From Bisporella sp. PMI_857 (lineage: Eukaryota > Ascomycota > Leotiomycetes > Helotiales > Helotiaceae): DNA of 64,000 nt. The stretch is taken from assembly GCA_021307315.1 (NCBI GenBank), contig JAJSPD010000023.1, forward strand, positions 310,001 to 374,000. Reading direction: 5' to 3'. The position numbers were made by a program, and so were the translations under genes. The notes under the pieces were generated by a model, which made no database searches, was not told the DNA's origin, and was given only the letters and a program-made list of their open reading frames with translations. Positions 1 to 12,972 of the stretch are shown piece by piece (within the stretch, counting starts at the first letter, position 1; every line of letters begins with the position of its first letter).

Positions 1-3000
1 GTTTTGAGCTCCTGAAATAACACAGAACCCACCTGCCCGGCCCAAGCGCTTGCAACTCGGATAGTCTCTCCTTCGATTTGGAGCCCTCCAATTGGCCAGA
101 CGCGAGGAGACTTTGAAGTATATATCTAAGCGAGCAGATCCACAAACTGCCCATGCGCGGACACTTTGAACTCGAAATGAGCCGCAACTTCGCTTGCATC
201 TCCTACCGGCCGCGTTACGCAATCCATTCGTACGCGCATCCCGTTCGCGTTTCTGGAAGAGGAAAATTCGCCAAGTGGAGATCCAAATACGGCGCGGGTT
301 CGAGGGCAGGACCACGAGAAGCGAGGATACTTTGTGGTCCGATCTGCAACAAAAGTTTTGAATGAGGAAGAGTCCAAATGCAAGCTTGCTTGGATAGGTC
401 AGCTTTGTCTTAAAGCATCGAGAGAACGGTCTGACGTAAGGAACTAGAGCTATGGAGCGTTGTACTCGTAGTTTTGTGAAACGAGAAACAAGGAAATCAA
501 TCGGAGGAAGTTAGGTGGTATCAATGAGGCGATGTGCAACAAAACCGTTGATAAGCTCCAAGGCTAATTACTCATAGGCTGTGGTGCTGCCGTGTTACGA
601 CGGGAGGCAATGTGCCGCAAAAGCACTGCTGAGGTATCGACTAGTCTGGTTGAAGAAATCATGAGGTTACCATGACGTTTGGACATTTTGCACTCAGACG
701 TGCAACAAAAGCTCTCAGGATCCGATAAAATGCGGTTCCCATAGGTCAGGCCTCATTTTAGCGGACGGGCTGTGTTGTACATCCGAAGCTCAGAACTTGC
801 TTGAACTGGTGGCCAGGAAAGTTTCCGATGACTAGTGAGGCTTTGGGCACACATGGCAACAAGCATCTTTGAACAAAAGATTGGCTGAAGCGCTTAGAAA
901 CCATAGATCCGCCAATGAACTAGCCTTGAGTTCTCTGGGGGATGTGCTTATAGGCGGTGTTCGAGCCGAATGTTGGTCTGCAGCTTTCACTTTCCAGCAA
1001 AATTTTGGGGAATCTCCCTTCCTGTGGGGCACTTTGACTTCAAGCTGCACAAAAGTTTCAATCGCACATCGAGATCAGGGTCACAGGTGTCCAGCCCCTA
1101 GTCTGCACAGAGTAATATCCAGTTCGTAGCGGAAGCCAAAGTTTCTCGGGGCCTTCTACCGAACCCATTAGTAGAACTTATCCGGCAAGCTGCCGGCTGG
1201 ACGAAAACTAAGGATTTGCCAGAAGAGCGCAGAACAGCCGTGGCGAGAAACTGAAACGCAGTCTTCCGATAGGCTATTGGTGTGCAAGTTGCGTGGAAAG
1301 ACAAGATCTTGGGCGACCAGCATGCATGGTGGTGGCTTAATAAATGGGCAGACGAAACGGCTGATTGACGTTAGGAGACTTTGACAAGAGTTGCGACTTG
1401 CAACAAACTGAAAGACAAACAAGGTTCTGCTCATGATAGGCCAGCGCGTATCTTCAGAAATGTAAAATCGTGTGCATACTGTGCTTACATTATGGTTTGC
1501 CAGTTCAGTAGAAGCGAGGTACTGCGTATGCAAGGAGATTTACAAGCAGTGACCTGCAACAAAATCCTGATAATGCCTCTTCCTGCAAAGGAACTCTTCT
1601 GCTCACATCTCGTATGAGTAAATACATAGTTTTAATGTCCGTACGAGAGGCCATTGGGCTATTCTCAACAATGGTATAGAGATTCGGGTGCTCATGGGTG
1701 TGCTTCACTTAAGCCTCAAGCAAAACACAAGCGTGACAACTCAGTTTCTGGATCTCCTCTACAAGTGGGAGCGCCTGCATTTCCAGGTTGTTTCGCCATG
1801 CGTGGGTACTTTGAAGACCTCTAATCCGAGGAAGACGGTAGATTGGATGGTTGGCACAGTGCCTAACGAGGTAGCACATATTCCAATTCCTATGGCTTAC
1901 ATCTCTGCCCATTATGCAGCAGAGCAACGCGGTATCAATCATAAATTAAAAAAGAAAGCCCAAACCCCCCGCTGTGGGAAGTGATGAGGCATGCAAGGTG
2001 ACTTTCATGGTTATGGAGAGCGGGGCACACTTGATGACAGAGTCCAGAACGCCAGTGAGACACTTACTTGTCAGCACTTACATCTCCATCACAAGCACGC
2101 TCCCACTATACAGCTGGCACCAGGAGCATAAGCACACGAGCATATGCCTCCGAAAAAGAGGGTCAAGAAATGAAAAGGTCGGTAATTTGTCCTCGTCAGG
2201 CTCAGCTCCGTTCAAGCAAGCGGGTGACGATGACAGCCCGACCGGCACCGTAATTGAAAGTAGAACGCCGGATATGCGATGGCGGCCTGATTATCACGCT
2301 GGGAAATAAAATACACCTACTGCAGAAGAGAGAAAGCGGATGATGATGGACTAGTTAGGGCTTTATGTTTGATGGTAGGTTAACCTGGCTTGACATGGTT
2401 CCCTGCTTGTCCACGACCTCGACCTCGACAAAAATACAGCCAGACCACCAAAACAAGCTTGATGGTCAGCCTTTCGTCGCCGGGGACGCTAACTTTATGG
2501 TGCAGATTTCAGAGCACCATCGAAGGGATATTCTGATATGGATAACATGAGTTTGCATCATATATCGTGGTATTCATTCGAAGAACTCTGAATGGCACTC
2601 AAAGACCACTATGTAGATGGTTTTATGCATTGGCAAGGATTCGTACGGCATGTTGTGAAATGCGTCGAGGAAACAGCTACATAGAAACAGTTCACGAGAT
2701 AGAGCAATCATAACAGGTAATGCAGGAAGAAAATCAAACATTTTTTTGTGTAGACTTCGTATTTATTATGACATGCTGCAATACACTTACAGCCCATGAC
2801 CCATGCAAACGCTTGCAGAAAAAAGCATCCCTGGCGATCAGGCCATTATTCAGCGGCAAAGGAGAGAGAAAACAAAATCAAAATGTCTAAGCCGTGTACC
2901 ATGCAATAACACCGAAATCAAATCATCATTTCAAGACGCACGCCTTGGCAATCCAGCGAACCAGTAAAGTCATTGTAATATACCACCCCATCCTGATCTA

Positions 3001-3037
3001 TTTTACAGCCGCAGTCCCTTTATACACCTTGTTCAAT
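1..3037. other. Gene-free stretch with a decayed tandem repeat
   Basis: No convincing coding region is present: the reading frames here are short, unspliceable and without family motifs. Positions 100-1815 hold a degenerate repeat described as a separate feature. From about 1820 to 3037 I see only AT-leaning spacer and the 3' flank of the glucan synthase gene. Confidence 0.6.
100..1815. repeat. Degenerate ~170-bp-period tandem repeat
   Basis: Two short words recur in order and on the same strand. A G-G-x-x-A-C-T-T-T-G word lies at 106, 159, 323, 681 (ACATTTTG variant), 1027, 1374 and 1804. A TGCAACAAAA word follows about 20 bp later at 345, 535, 701, 855 (GGCAACAAGC variant), 1046 (TGCACAAAAG), 1400 and 1555, with a weaker CGCAACTT at 183. 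From 183 to 1555 there are eight intervals averaging about 171 bp. A third word, ATAGGY, recurs between them at about 395, 576, 742, 950, 1268 and 1437. No reading frame is kept, so this looks like an old noncoding tandem array, not a protein repeat. Its function is unknown. Confidence 0.55.
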
Positions 3038-6000
3038 TTAGAATAGTCGCGCGGCAGCGGTCTTACGGGATGAGGAACTCGTCGTTGGTCGAGTAGTGCG
3101 CGACGTCGATGAGCTCGAAGCATTTCGGTTTGATGTATCGTTATTAGTCCACTTGGTGGGCTGGAACAAGGCCATAGGGATATCCTGAATCAGAGAATCG
3201 GTCAATATCTTCTTGCCGGCGACAAGAGGTCCAACGATCAAGGCCAAGAAGACGACGAGAAGAACGAAATAGAGAACTGCGTATCTCCAGACACGTCTCT
3301 TGCGAAGCTTAGATTGCTTGAGAGAGTATATTGGTGGACGAATTTGCCGGCTGAATAAAGGTCAACAAGTTATTTCACAGTAAGGGAATGGGAACATACC
3401 TAGGACGCAGCCAGAATAGCAGCACCGAATGAGCCTTGTCGACCTGTGGAATGACGATGACAGGAAGCATGAGGAATAGAAGCACGTGACCAAGCACGAA
3501 GTCACCGGCAAACATACCAAGCTCGGTGATCTTGCAAAGAAACTCGCGTGCTGGTTGAGATATGGAGTGCCAACCCATTGAGTACCATTTACCAGTCCAG
3601 AAGGCAATGTTTGAACTATCAGACTTGAATTCTCGAGTTAGAGCAAGCCCGATAATAAGCTTGTAGACGAATCTCTGGATGGCGCAAGATGCAATCATGC
3701 CTAATAGAGCTCTCGAGAAGACAAAGCCCTCCAAGAAAAACATAATCTCAAACGAGACAAGAAGGAAAATGACTGCAACAGCATGGGCAATAGCTGCCAA
3801 GACGGAACCAAACTTCTTGCAGCACATGCTGAGGACAGGTCCCATGCAGCAGGCCATACCGAACATTGCTGCTAAAACGCCAGCATTGACCGCAATTGGT
3901 GCGAAGGCCACTATACCAATACGAAGCAATGCGTTTGTCGCCTCAACTGTGTCGACTTTCTCGCCTTTGGAGTTGACATAGTCCAAATTTTGGGGCGTGA
4001 AAAGTGACGCATCGATAACAACACCAGTCTGAGCGTTGATGAATAGGTATGGGACCAAAGTAACTGCAACAATAATTAGAGGCCCAACTATCTCTCCAAA
4101 GAAGAGATTTGTGAATGGCGCACGTGGAACATCGCCAGACATCTTTGAAGATGGGTCACCCAAAGCCTTTCGCTTGTAACCTGTGATTCTGGTACGGGTG
4201 AGACGACAGTAAGCAATCCAGGACGAGGAGTGTGATCTGGAGTTGCCTCGGGATAGCCAGCGCAAGAAGTCGCGATAATCGATGAAGAAATCATTCCACG
4301 CGAATTGATGAGGATTGTAGATGAATGGAGAGGTGCAAAGCGCAAGAAGTGTGACCCAGAAGTAAACGAGCGCACCTTGCCAGATGGTAACAGTGGCGAA
4401 TAGAAGCATCATTAGTGAGCGAGCACCAAGATAGATCGAAGGGCCCGCGAATCTGGAGAAGAGAACACCAAATGGAATACGTGCCGTCGCGAAGCCTCTT
4501 CCGGTGCCAATGTATCGAGCACCTCCGAAGGAGAGATCTTGCTGAACGGAGTTGGCATATATTTGACATACGAAGACCTCGAAGAACGGGGATAAGGAGC
4601 TGAACTGTTTGCCGAGACGAGTAGCAGCGCGCCAGAACCCGCGCTCCGTCAACTCTTGTACCACGAGAGGAATGAAAGAGATGAAGAAAACGATGAAGAT
4701 GGAAATAGTGCAACGGTACACCCAATCGAGAACAGGTTGAATGTTGGCACAGCCAGTCGGATACAGAGGGTCGGTGATGGGGACATTTGGATCATAGTCG
4801 CACATGATGGTTTCGCTGCGCAGGGCCCCAAGGTTGATCAAGCAGATCATGAACATTTGTACGGACAACATGATAAACATGTTGTTCACGTGGAAACCAG
4901 GGTGGGCGTAGTAGAATGACAAGAAGCGATCCAGAGGGAGTTGGGTACCCAAGTAGTAGTATTCTCGAGAAAGCATCTGCTCACCCATGCCAGTTCCAAT
5001 CTTGGTAGTGAAATTAAGAATCGATCCAAAACCTAAGTCACGACCCTTACCACATTGGTAATACTCGCAGTGCTTGATGCGACCACCACGAATCAGTGCA
5101 GTCATACCAGCGTAAATATCCTCGTTGAGGTGAAGACCTTTCTGTGCTTTTGATACACCACCTCTGGTAGTCATGAATATACCGTTTAAGAAATCCGGAT
5201 GGCCATAATGGAGCTTGCCACCAATTGATGCGAGAGTACGAGCGAACAAGGTACCGAAAGTCTGTTCTTTACCTGCTGCAACATCTCCGAGGATACCAAT
5301 GTTTTCCGAGAAAATGTATTCGCGAGCACCTAAGATAGCAACAGGGTTTGTCTTAACATTCTCGACTCCGGGAGTGTAAGGTGAAACATTATCAGTGGTC
5401 ATTTCCTCAAACTCAGCAAGAACACTGCGGATCTTGAGACATTCCTCAAGATAATTGTCCTGGTTGGCATCGATGAGTTGAATATACTCTCCACGATAGA
5501 AAATAATAGCGTGGTTTTGGTTGTCAGACTTTCCATCACCAAGAATTGGATTTCCAGATAGTTGAACGCGAAACTTAGGCCTACGCATACCATTCTCCAT
5601 GATCTCAGAGTGGCCATCAATCAACGCAGAATAAAGACGGGGCTCTTCGCCTTCAACAAGGGGAGGCTCTTCATCAAGATAAGCGATTTGAAGATCGGGA
5701 TAGGCGCGAAGTAAGAATTCGGTGTTTTCCATCTCTTCTTTCTTGAACTTTGCATAACGTTGCATGGAAACAATGAGCTTGAACTTGCGGCGAGCCATAC
5801 GCTCGAGCTCACGTTCAAGTTTATCCGAGTTGCCACCGAACATCTGAACAACCTCGGGGTTCTCGACACGGTACAAGAGCTTGATCGCGCGACTATAATT
5901 CATAAATCCTGAAATAGTACGGTAGAGTGTCTGTGATCGAAGAGATGCCCAAATACGAGTCCGAAGGGTATATTCTGGTGCAGCTGACTTGAAACCAATG

Positions 6001-9000
6001 CAATAAAAGGGAAGATCATCAATCTTGCTCTTGGCGGTGTCCTTTTCGTTCTTCTCATAGTCGCCATTGAATTGAGAGGTCTCATCAGCCAAAATTTTGG
6101 TATCTTTCACAAAGCAGTCCCATTCGTGCGGATGAAGTTGCTTCAAATACTCAAGTAGTGTAACACGTGAGTATGGCTCATCTTCACGAATAATCTCACG
6201 GAGAGATAAGAGAATCTTCTCACTGTAATGTGGAATAAGAACGGTAAAAGTTGGCATGTTATCCACAGGAACTGGCTCAGGGATTGGCGTTGACAGTGAC
6301 TGAGCGAAAAACGAGATGCGTCGCTCGGCCTCGCTCTGGCTTGGGAAGAATTCAGTCTTGAATGAGTGATCTTCTTGGGAGACGAAGAACGTGGGTGCTC
6401 GGAGAGTACGCTTCCCCTCTTGCTCAGATGGAACCTGGTGGTATAATAGCTTCTGGACATGATCAATCGCCAGAAGATGCTCCCGATACATCGAGATGAC
6501 GATTGCATTCCAGATCTGCGAGATAAGAACCTTTGGTTTGTACTTAATTTCCATATCAGTTGTAGCAAGAACCTTGGAATAGATACGCTTGGGAAGACGC
6601 GAGAAGATGTTTCTCCATGGAGTCCAGATCGAGACACCCAAATAGAAAGAGCGAGCAACTGAGTAGACAACATTCATGATAATATACCATAGGAATGTAT
6701 CAAGGAAGAACAGGCAAAGATCCGTGAAGAACATAATACCCAGGAGGATCTTGGGCTGCAGCTTGCAAAGCGCAGTTCCAATGTATACATTTCCGGCGCA
6801 GTTCCTAATTTTCATGTCTGCCAGATACCGGATCGGATCACGGAACGATAGAGTCAAAAAGAAGTAAGATTCAACAAGCTTAGCAGCGAAAACGCAAAGC
6901 CAGAGACCGTAGGACATCCACATGTCGTTACCAGTAAGTCGTGGGTAGCTAGCTGTGAAAGTTTGACTGGCCACATATTGTCTCGAGTTCTTGGTCAGGT
7001 AGCTGCCAAACAGTCCACCTAGAGGCATGACTGAAAAGAAGAAGAAAGTAGCCAAAGCGATGAAGAACTGTACAATACCGAGAATCAATGCAATTTTGCC
7101 GTCCTGGTTGACACCCGGAATGACGAAAATGTAGACACTAGGTCCGACATTGATAGCGAGCATACCGATAAGGAAAAGCAGTCTCTTTGTCAAGTGTTGT
7201 GCTCCGGCCCATCTACGTGGGACATAAGTCCATTCACAGATGGTGGCCACGATCATGAGGAAACAGGCAACGGCTCCACCGAGTGCCACAGCAGACCATT
7301 GTGCAGAAGCGGCAGGTGAATTGTTCTCTTCTTGGTTGTACTTGTCCCCAAGCAATAAGGTAGGGGAGTTCTTTGCTGTGTAGAACCAAAAGGAAGAGAT
7401 GTGGATGATCCAAATACGATTGAAGTTGACCAGCATGTGGAACCAAGAACGAGTTTCCTTGTAGGTCTTGAAAAAGACTTTGTTCCAGTTAACGTCCTTG
7501 AGCTTCAGGAACCGTTCAGCAGGAGGGAGGTCAACCATGCGGGATTTATCCTCCAGAACAATGAGTTCTATTCCTTCGGGGTACCAGAAAAGTTGATTGC
7601 AGTCGTCGTAGCCGATGATTCTATTGTGATCTCTCTCGCGGCGAACATATTTTCCGTCCTGAATTTCATATCCTTGGTCTCTGCAGTATTGGTACAAAGG
7701 TGTGATCACATTGTTCAAGTACGTGAACTCATCGACAGGTTCCACAAGGTTCTGGCACGCAGGCGAATTGAGATAATCATCTGCACACTTAAAAATGAAG
7801 CACAGACACTCGGGCATGAAACGGACTTGGTTAGCCTCTCCCCAACAAAGGAGGTAGAGAGCAATCTGGCGCACCCGATCATGTTGGGACATGCGGTTCA
7901 TTCGAGTCTTCCACCGATACTCGGCAGCCTCCAAGCTGTTGTCTCCTTCTAATTGCTCAAGGGTTTGAGCCTCGTCCTTAGGGTCAACATTTGCTTTCTT
8001 CTTTGCGGCCCGGCGAGCTTTTCTGGTTCGGCGACTTCCTTTTCCGAGCTTCATGTTGGCGAATCCCACTGCATCATCGAGGTCGAGGTGGGCTGCAAAA
8101 TACCATTTTCGATAGTTCGCGTTCTCTCCCCCAATGTAATCAGCGTGCAAGGAAAGCAACGCTTGGTTGGGTGTCATACGAGACGCTCTCGAATCCAATA
8201 ATGTCATCAAATGATCATACATGTTTCGCATGCTGTCCCGTTGGAAACCAAACTTGGCAGTCAGATCTAGGAAAATATCCTCAACTTCTTCTTTTGAAAG
8301 TGGAATTTGGGCATCTGAGGTCCAGGCTGGATATGGCTCTCTGGATCGTTGGCCAGCTGGAAGCACATTGTTGTAATCCATACCATAATTTGGGGTGGAG
8401 GCTCCAGAGGATCGATTGCCGCCGTACGAGATTTGTGACGAGGGGGGGCGGTATCCGCGGCCGTCCATTTGGCTTTCATTGTAACTATTGTAGCGCTCGT
8501 CACCGCGGCCATAATAATCCATATCAGTAGCTCGCGCCATGTCTGATCTCATGGTAAAATCGCTGAAAGTTTCCGAGTCTTCCTCCGAGTCACCACGGCG
8601 CTTTGGCCCACCATGTCTTGAGTGCTGGCCTGCTGCTCCTTGGTCATAGTATTGATCATTATAGTATTCGTCCTGATAATGTCCTCCATGATCTCCTCCT
8701 TCGTAATACCCTCCATCATGTTGGTATGGATTGTTGGCATCTGCATTATAATAACCTCTGCAACAATTGTTAGCTTTGGGCTCCAAGCACGTGTGTAATC
8801 GACCACCTACGACTCATCATAGTACCCATCCCCGCCTTGGTGATCATGCCTGCGATCATCACCATAACCTCCATTATTGTCATAATAAGGCTGAGAATGC
8901 TCATCCTGATAATACGAATCTGTGTTACCGTTATGATGCTGACCGGCAGCCGGAGCTCCATAGCCATCATCATAATGGCCTTGATTAGGGTGTCCCGACA

Positions 9001-9001
9001 T
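3038..9001 (-). CDS. FKS1: 1,3-beta-D-glucan synthase catalytic subunit
   Basis: Plasma-membrane GT48 enzyme that polymerises UDP-glucose into cell-wall 1,3-beta-glucan; target of echinocandins. Exons 9001-8811, 8757-3400 and 3350-3038 give 1953 residues, a normal FKS1 length. Introns are 53 and 49 bp; the first join reads DES-GYYNAD and the second WLRPS-RQIRPP. The N terminus is a Gly/Tyr/Asp/Asn-rich disordered tail of about 150 residues. A block of membrane helices follows, then the cytoplasmic catalytic region with NEDIYAGM and [14 protein letters not shown], then a second block of helices. Hot spot 1 is FLTLSFRDP at about residue 695 and hot spot 2 begins DWVYRC at about 1405; neither shows an obvious resistance change, but I have no alignment. 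The Ser/Thr-rich C-terminal tail is encoded by exon 3. The start is the first ATG before the conserved MSGHP-type N terminus. A 5'UTR intron ending near 9025 is possible. Confidence 0.96.
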
Positions 9002-12000
9002 GATTGCGTTCTATAGGTAAGCCTGCGATGAAGGAAACCGTTAGCAATTGAATGTTGATGTGGTGGCTGTTATGATTGCAAGGGGTTGGAAATTCAGCCC
9101 GGCAGACCCGGCGTTGTTTTTGACTAGTGGATTTTTCGAGGAATGAAGATATTGGACTAACAATTATGTGCACATTGGAAAGTAATATTTCGAAGGTGAG
9201 TCCGGTTGGAATGGTTGACTGTATGTAGGTCGGAATGCGTTAATGCTGCCAATTATTCACCACGAGTGTGAATCGAGAGAGCGTTTGAAGCGAAATTTTT
9301 GGTACAGATTAATGTAAATTAACGAGCTGTGGTGTCTTCCTGGCGTGTGTTTATGGTAGAGAATGGATATCGAGAGGCAGGAAATTCCGTTGCTGCTGAT
9401 GTGTTGCTTGGGTGACAAGTTACCCCTTCTTTCCCTCCTGACGAAAAGGTTAAAACCTCAGGCCGAATGGTTGAAGACTAACAGAGAACGAATGTATGAG
9501 GATTTTTCTCCTGCAAAAACGACAGAAACGAAAACACACGCGACCAAAGGAATATTTTTGTTCCAATGGTATATGGCGGCGGAAATTGTTGTAGGTCGAA
9601 GAGGGAAGAGGAGGAAGAAAAAGGATTGGAACAGGATTTTACGAAGTAGGGAGAGACTTTGTCAGGTTTGTATGCTACGGTGGACCAGAGAGAGTTTTTG
9701 GGGGGGAAGAAGAGTGAGAGGGGGAGGCGGACAACCTGGCTTCGCCTGGCCTGTACTTGGGAATGAAGGACGTAGGGACAGGGGATGGGGGGGGGATCCT
9801 GGAACAGGGTTGTACTTAGCGCAATCAGATTCAGGGCTCGGGAGATGTTTTGCCCTGGATAGAGGGGATTCATTTGATAGGAGCAGCCGGCGGATGATGT
9901 CCATTTTTAATTCATAAAATAGATTAAAACTTATGTACGGCTTCAGGGCTTCAGGCTTCAGGCTTCAAGGGGGGGGAAGGGGAACAGGCTGTTGTAAGCT
10001 TCGCATAGGCATTTCCAAGCATTTCCCAGCCGCTGACTGGCCCAAACCTGCCAACAGTGGGCTCTGGCACTGCTTTTTTAGTGGTGCCGTCCTGCAGCAG
10101 GTTGCGTAGCTAAATCAGGGGCAAGTGGAACATCACTTTGCTCAGTATGGTAAAGTATGTTGTAGTTCTTGGACCACATCCTTGAACATCAACCCCCCAA
10201 GAAAATTCATGACAACATTTGACCAGTTCTGCATAAGAGACATCATCCAATTTACTGTACTGTCCTGACAAGTTTTACCACAGGGGATTTCATCCATAAT
10301 TTCCCAACGCAAATCGATCGATTTGCCGCCTCCCCCGAATGATGATACTGTGCTACAGTACTGCAACGTAGGAAAAATACACAAGCTGATCTGTCTACAC
10401 ACAGGATATAGACCTTATCTTTAAATCATCCACATCTACCGTTGATTCCTCAAGTCCTAAAAAGCATTTGGACGCTCCTAGGCCTGTGTCTTTCGTTGTT
10501 CTGGTGTTGGTGTGGCTGCTCACGGCTCACGAAACACGTTCAGCAGTATATAATTGGGGCACAACGGCACGGCGTCAAGTCCGTTGGGGAAGAATCCTGT
10601 TTCCTCAACGCGTGATTCGAGCGTCATTCCGAGCCGATGACTTAACCTTTTACAGAACCACAACCAGGATTTACACATTTGTAAGTAGTACAATCGATCG
10701 CTTCCCAAATCCTGCTTGCGATTAGCCATAGAGAGGGGTTGAAGCTGATGCAGTCCAGGCTTCCTGCAGGATACAAAGATTGGCAAGATGACAAACTACA
10801 GAACTGACTTGAGGAGGATTGATCTTATGGACCTCGTCCTTAACTCTTTTTTATAATAGCTACGAAAATCCACAAATTACTGATAAATCATGTTTCGGGT
10901 CCGATGCTGTCCGAATACTATTGTTCAGTAGTTACAGTATTTCTTATCTCACGATGTCAGCATGCATGAGACGCTACATCTGCCCCTCGCGGCTCCTGTG
11001 ACACTTGGATTGTGGCACTTAAACGGTTGTCTTGGCCGTGCGAACAAAGAACGAATAACAGTGGACAGACAGGCACACCAAAGAAATCATGTATTTTTTT
11101 CACGGGACAGGAATGGAGATGAGCTTTGCGCGAATGTACGCTTTTCGTATCAATTTTGGAACATCACTCGTAAAAAATGGAGATGGATAGATAAAAGCTT
11201 AAGGCTCAGATCCATCTTGATGGTTAGTTCCAAGCAAATGGATCATCCGAGAAGTCCGGCACATCGCAAAGGAGAGAGGCAAGGTGGAGCTGGAGACGCC
11301 GAAAATAGATTCGACAATTTTGCCACCCATGCACCTCTTAAATTTGCACAAACAAACGCCTTTAGAAGTGCAGTACAGGATAGGATGGGATAGGATAGGA
11401 CAGGAAACAAACCAAAAAAGGTAGATCTTGCAAAAGGTGATATCTACTTGGTAGATCTCCTGGCTCCTGAAGATATCAAAACCGTTTGTCTCTACGGAAA
11501 GAGCTCCGGCAACTGCTCTGATGTGTCGTTCTAGACTACATTATCACCATGTACTCAGATAAACTGCACGACGTTGTATACGAGAGCAGATGTTCTGCAC
11601 AATTTGATATGTTTTCACAAGCAGAACTCAGGAATTGTTAGCCTGGGTCTGGCTCAAAGTTTCAAACATCAGTGGTGATCAAGCAGCTGAGCCTCAAAGC
11701 ACTCTTATCTGATACACATTTGATACATATATTGTATGTGCATGAAAAGCCGGAACTGTCTCTGAGCAATATTGCTGAAGGAAGCAACTATTCTTTGTGC
11801 TTTATTGTGGACTGCTCTTTCGTCTCCCTAATTCCTATTGTACATGAGAACCGTTGCTGGACTTGGGCTAGTTTACGGTTCCGCTGACTTGGAATCAGTA
11901 TGTTGTGGCCCTGCTGAAAAACACACCTGTGACGGGCTGACATAGCTACACGAGAAATCCGCTGGTGAAGCTTCTTCTACCCAAGACACAGTGGCACTTA

Positions 12001-12972
12001 TTTACAAAGGGAGCTGAGCGGATCAAAATAATTGGTGATTCCGGCCATTGCAGCGACACGAATACCTGCCCGCTGCGCCTCGCTCGTGTTCCACACAATG
12101 AAATTCGACCAGAGCCATCTACGCTGCCATTGATGTAATGTGCTCGAAGGTCTGCTTTATACAATAGGCGTCTTCGTAATTTTAGCATTTGAAATAGAAA
12201 TGTACATTTTAACAAAGCTCTGGTATTCTCCAAAAAAGCTAGCTGTAGGTCTTTCAGCGGCTCTTACTCTCAGCTGGTCGGAACTACTTGGAATAAAGGG
12301 GCAATTCAATCGATACCACCACCACCACCACCACCTCGCCCTTAAACACGTGCTTCATGGCTCTCAATTACTATGAGCATAAGTGAACTTTGAAGTAGAC
12401 GATATTAAATAAATTAGGATCATCTTATCCCATCCCATCCCATCCCCCATCATCTTGGTTGGTTTTGTGACGAAGCTGGTGGAGCGGGTTGCGTGTAAAA
12501 AGCCAGCCCGCCAACACTAAACAAGCACCAAAACCCCCCTGTCCTCTCCCCTGGTTGCAGCCCAGACCATCCTCCCCCCCAAAAAGACAGAGAGAAGTAG
12601 CTTGCTTCTTCTCTCCTCCCAAGACTTGGACTTGCGTATTATGGTGCTTATTCCCAGTCTATCCTAACAACCACATCAACTGTACACGACTATATTTTTT
12701 TTTTTTCATATTTCTGTATCGCCATCGGGCGAGATAATTCTTTCCCACGAGACATTCGTTTGCAACATTCGTTGAATCTTCGTCTGGTGAACTCTTACTC
12801 TTACTGCTCTCTTGTGATAACGGCAGGTACCATCCTTCTCAAGACCTGATCACCAACAGTCCAAGATTTGCCAACCTTTCGCCAATACCCAAATCAATAC
12901 CCCGCCGTCGTCATCACTCGATAACAATTCTATCAGTCACAAACTCTAGAAAGGTCAATTGCAATAGCAATC
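9002..12972. other. Long spacer with low-complexity tracts
   Basis: Nearly 4 kb between FKS1 and the GH72 gene, which point away from each other, so both promoters lie here. A purine-rich tract (9360-9900, pyrimidine-rich on the FKS1 sense strand) and a CT-rich leader just before 12973 resemble promoter or leader DNA of well-expressed fungal genes. Simple repeats: four GGCTTCA units at 9939-9967, CCA repeats at 12316-12335, CCCAT repeats at 12427-12446 and a T run at 12695-12706. No frame in the middle has splice logic or family motifs. Confidence 0.6.

Noticed and set aside
290..970. GGTTCGA-like words in the 5' repeat region as tRNA B boxes
   Set aside because: No A box at the right distance and no cloverleaf could be drawn.
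3362..8600. Many antisense and alternate-frame readings inside FKS1
   Set aside because: They are shadows of the conserved FKS1 frame and carry no motifs of their own.
9363..9917. 184-codon plus-strand frame
   Set aside because: Arg/Lys/Gly-rich translation of a purine-rich tract in the FKS1 upstream region; no domain and no splice support.
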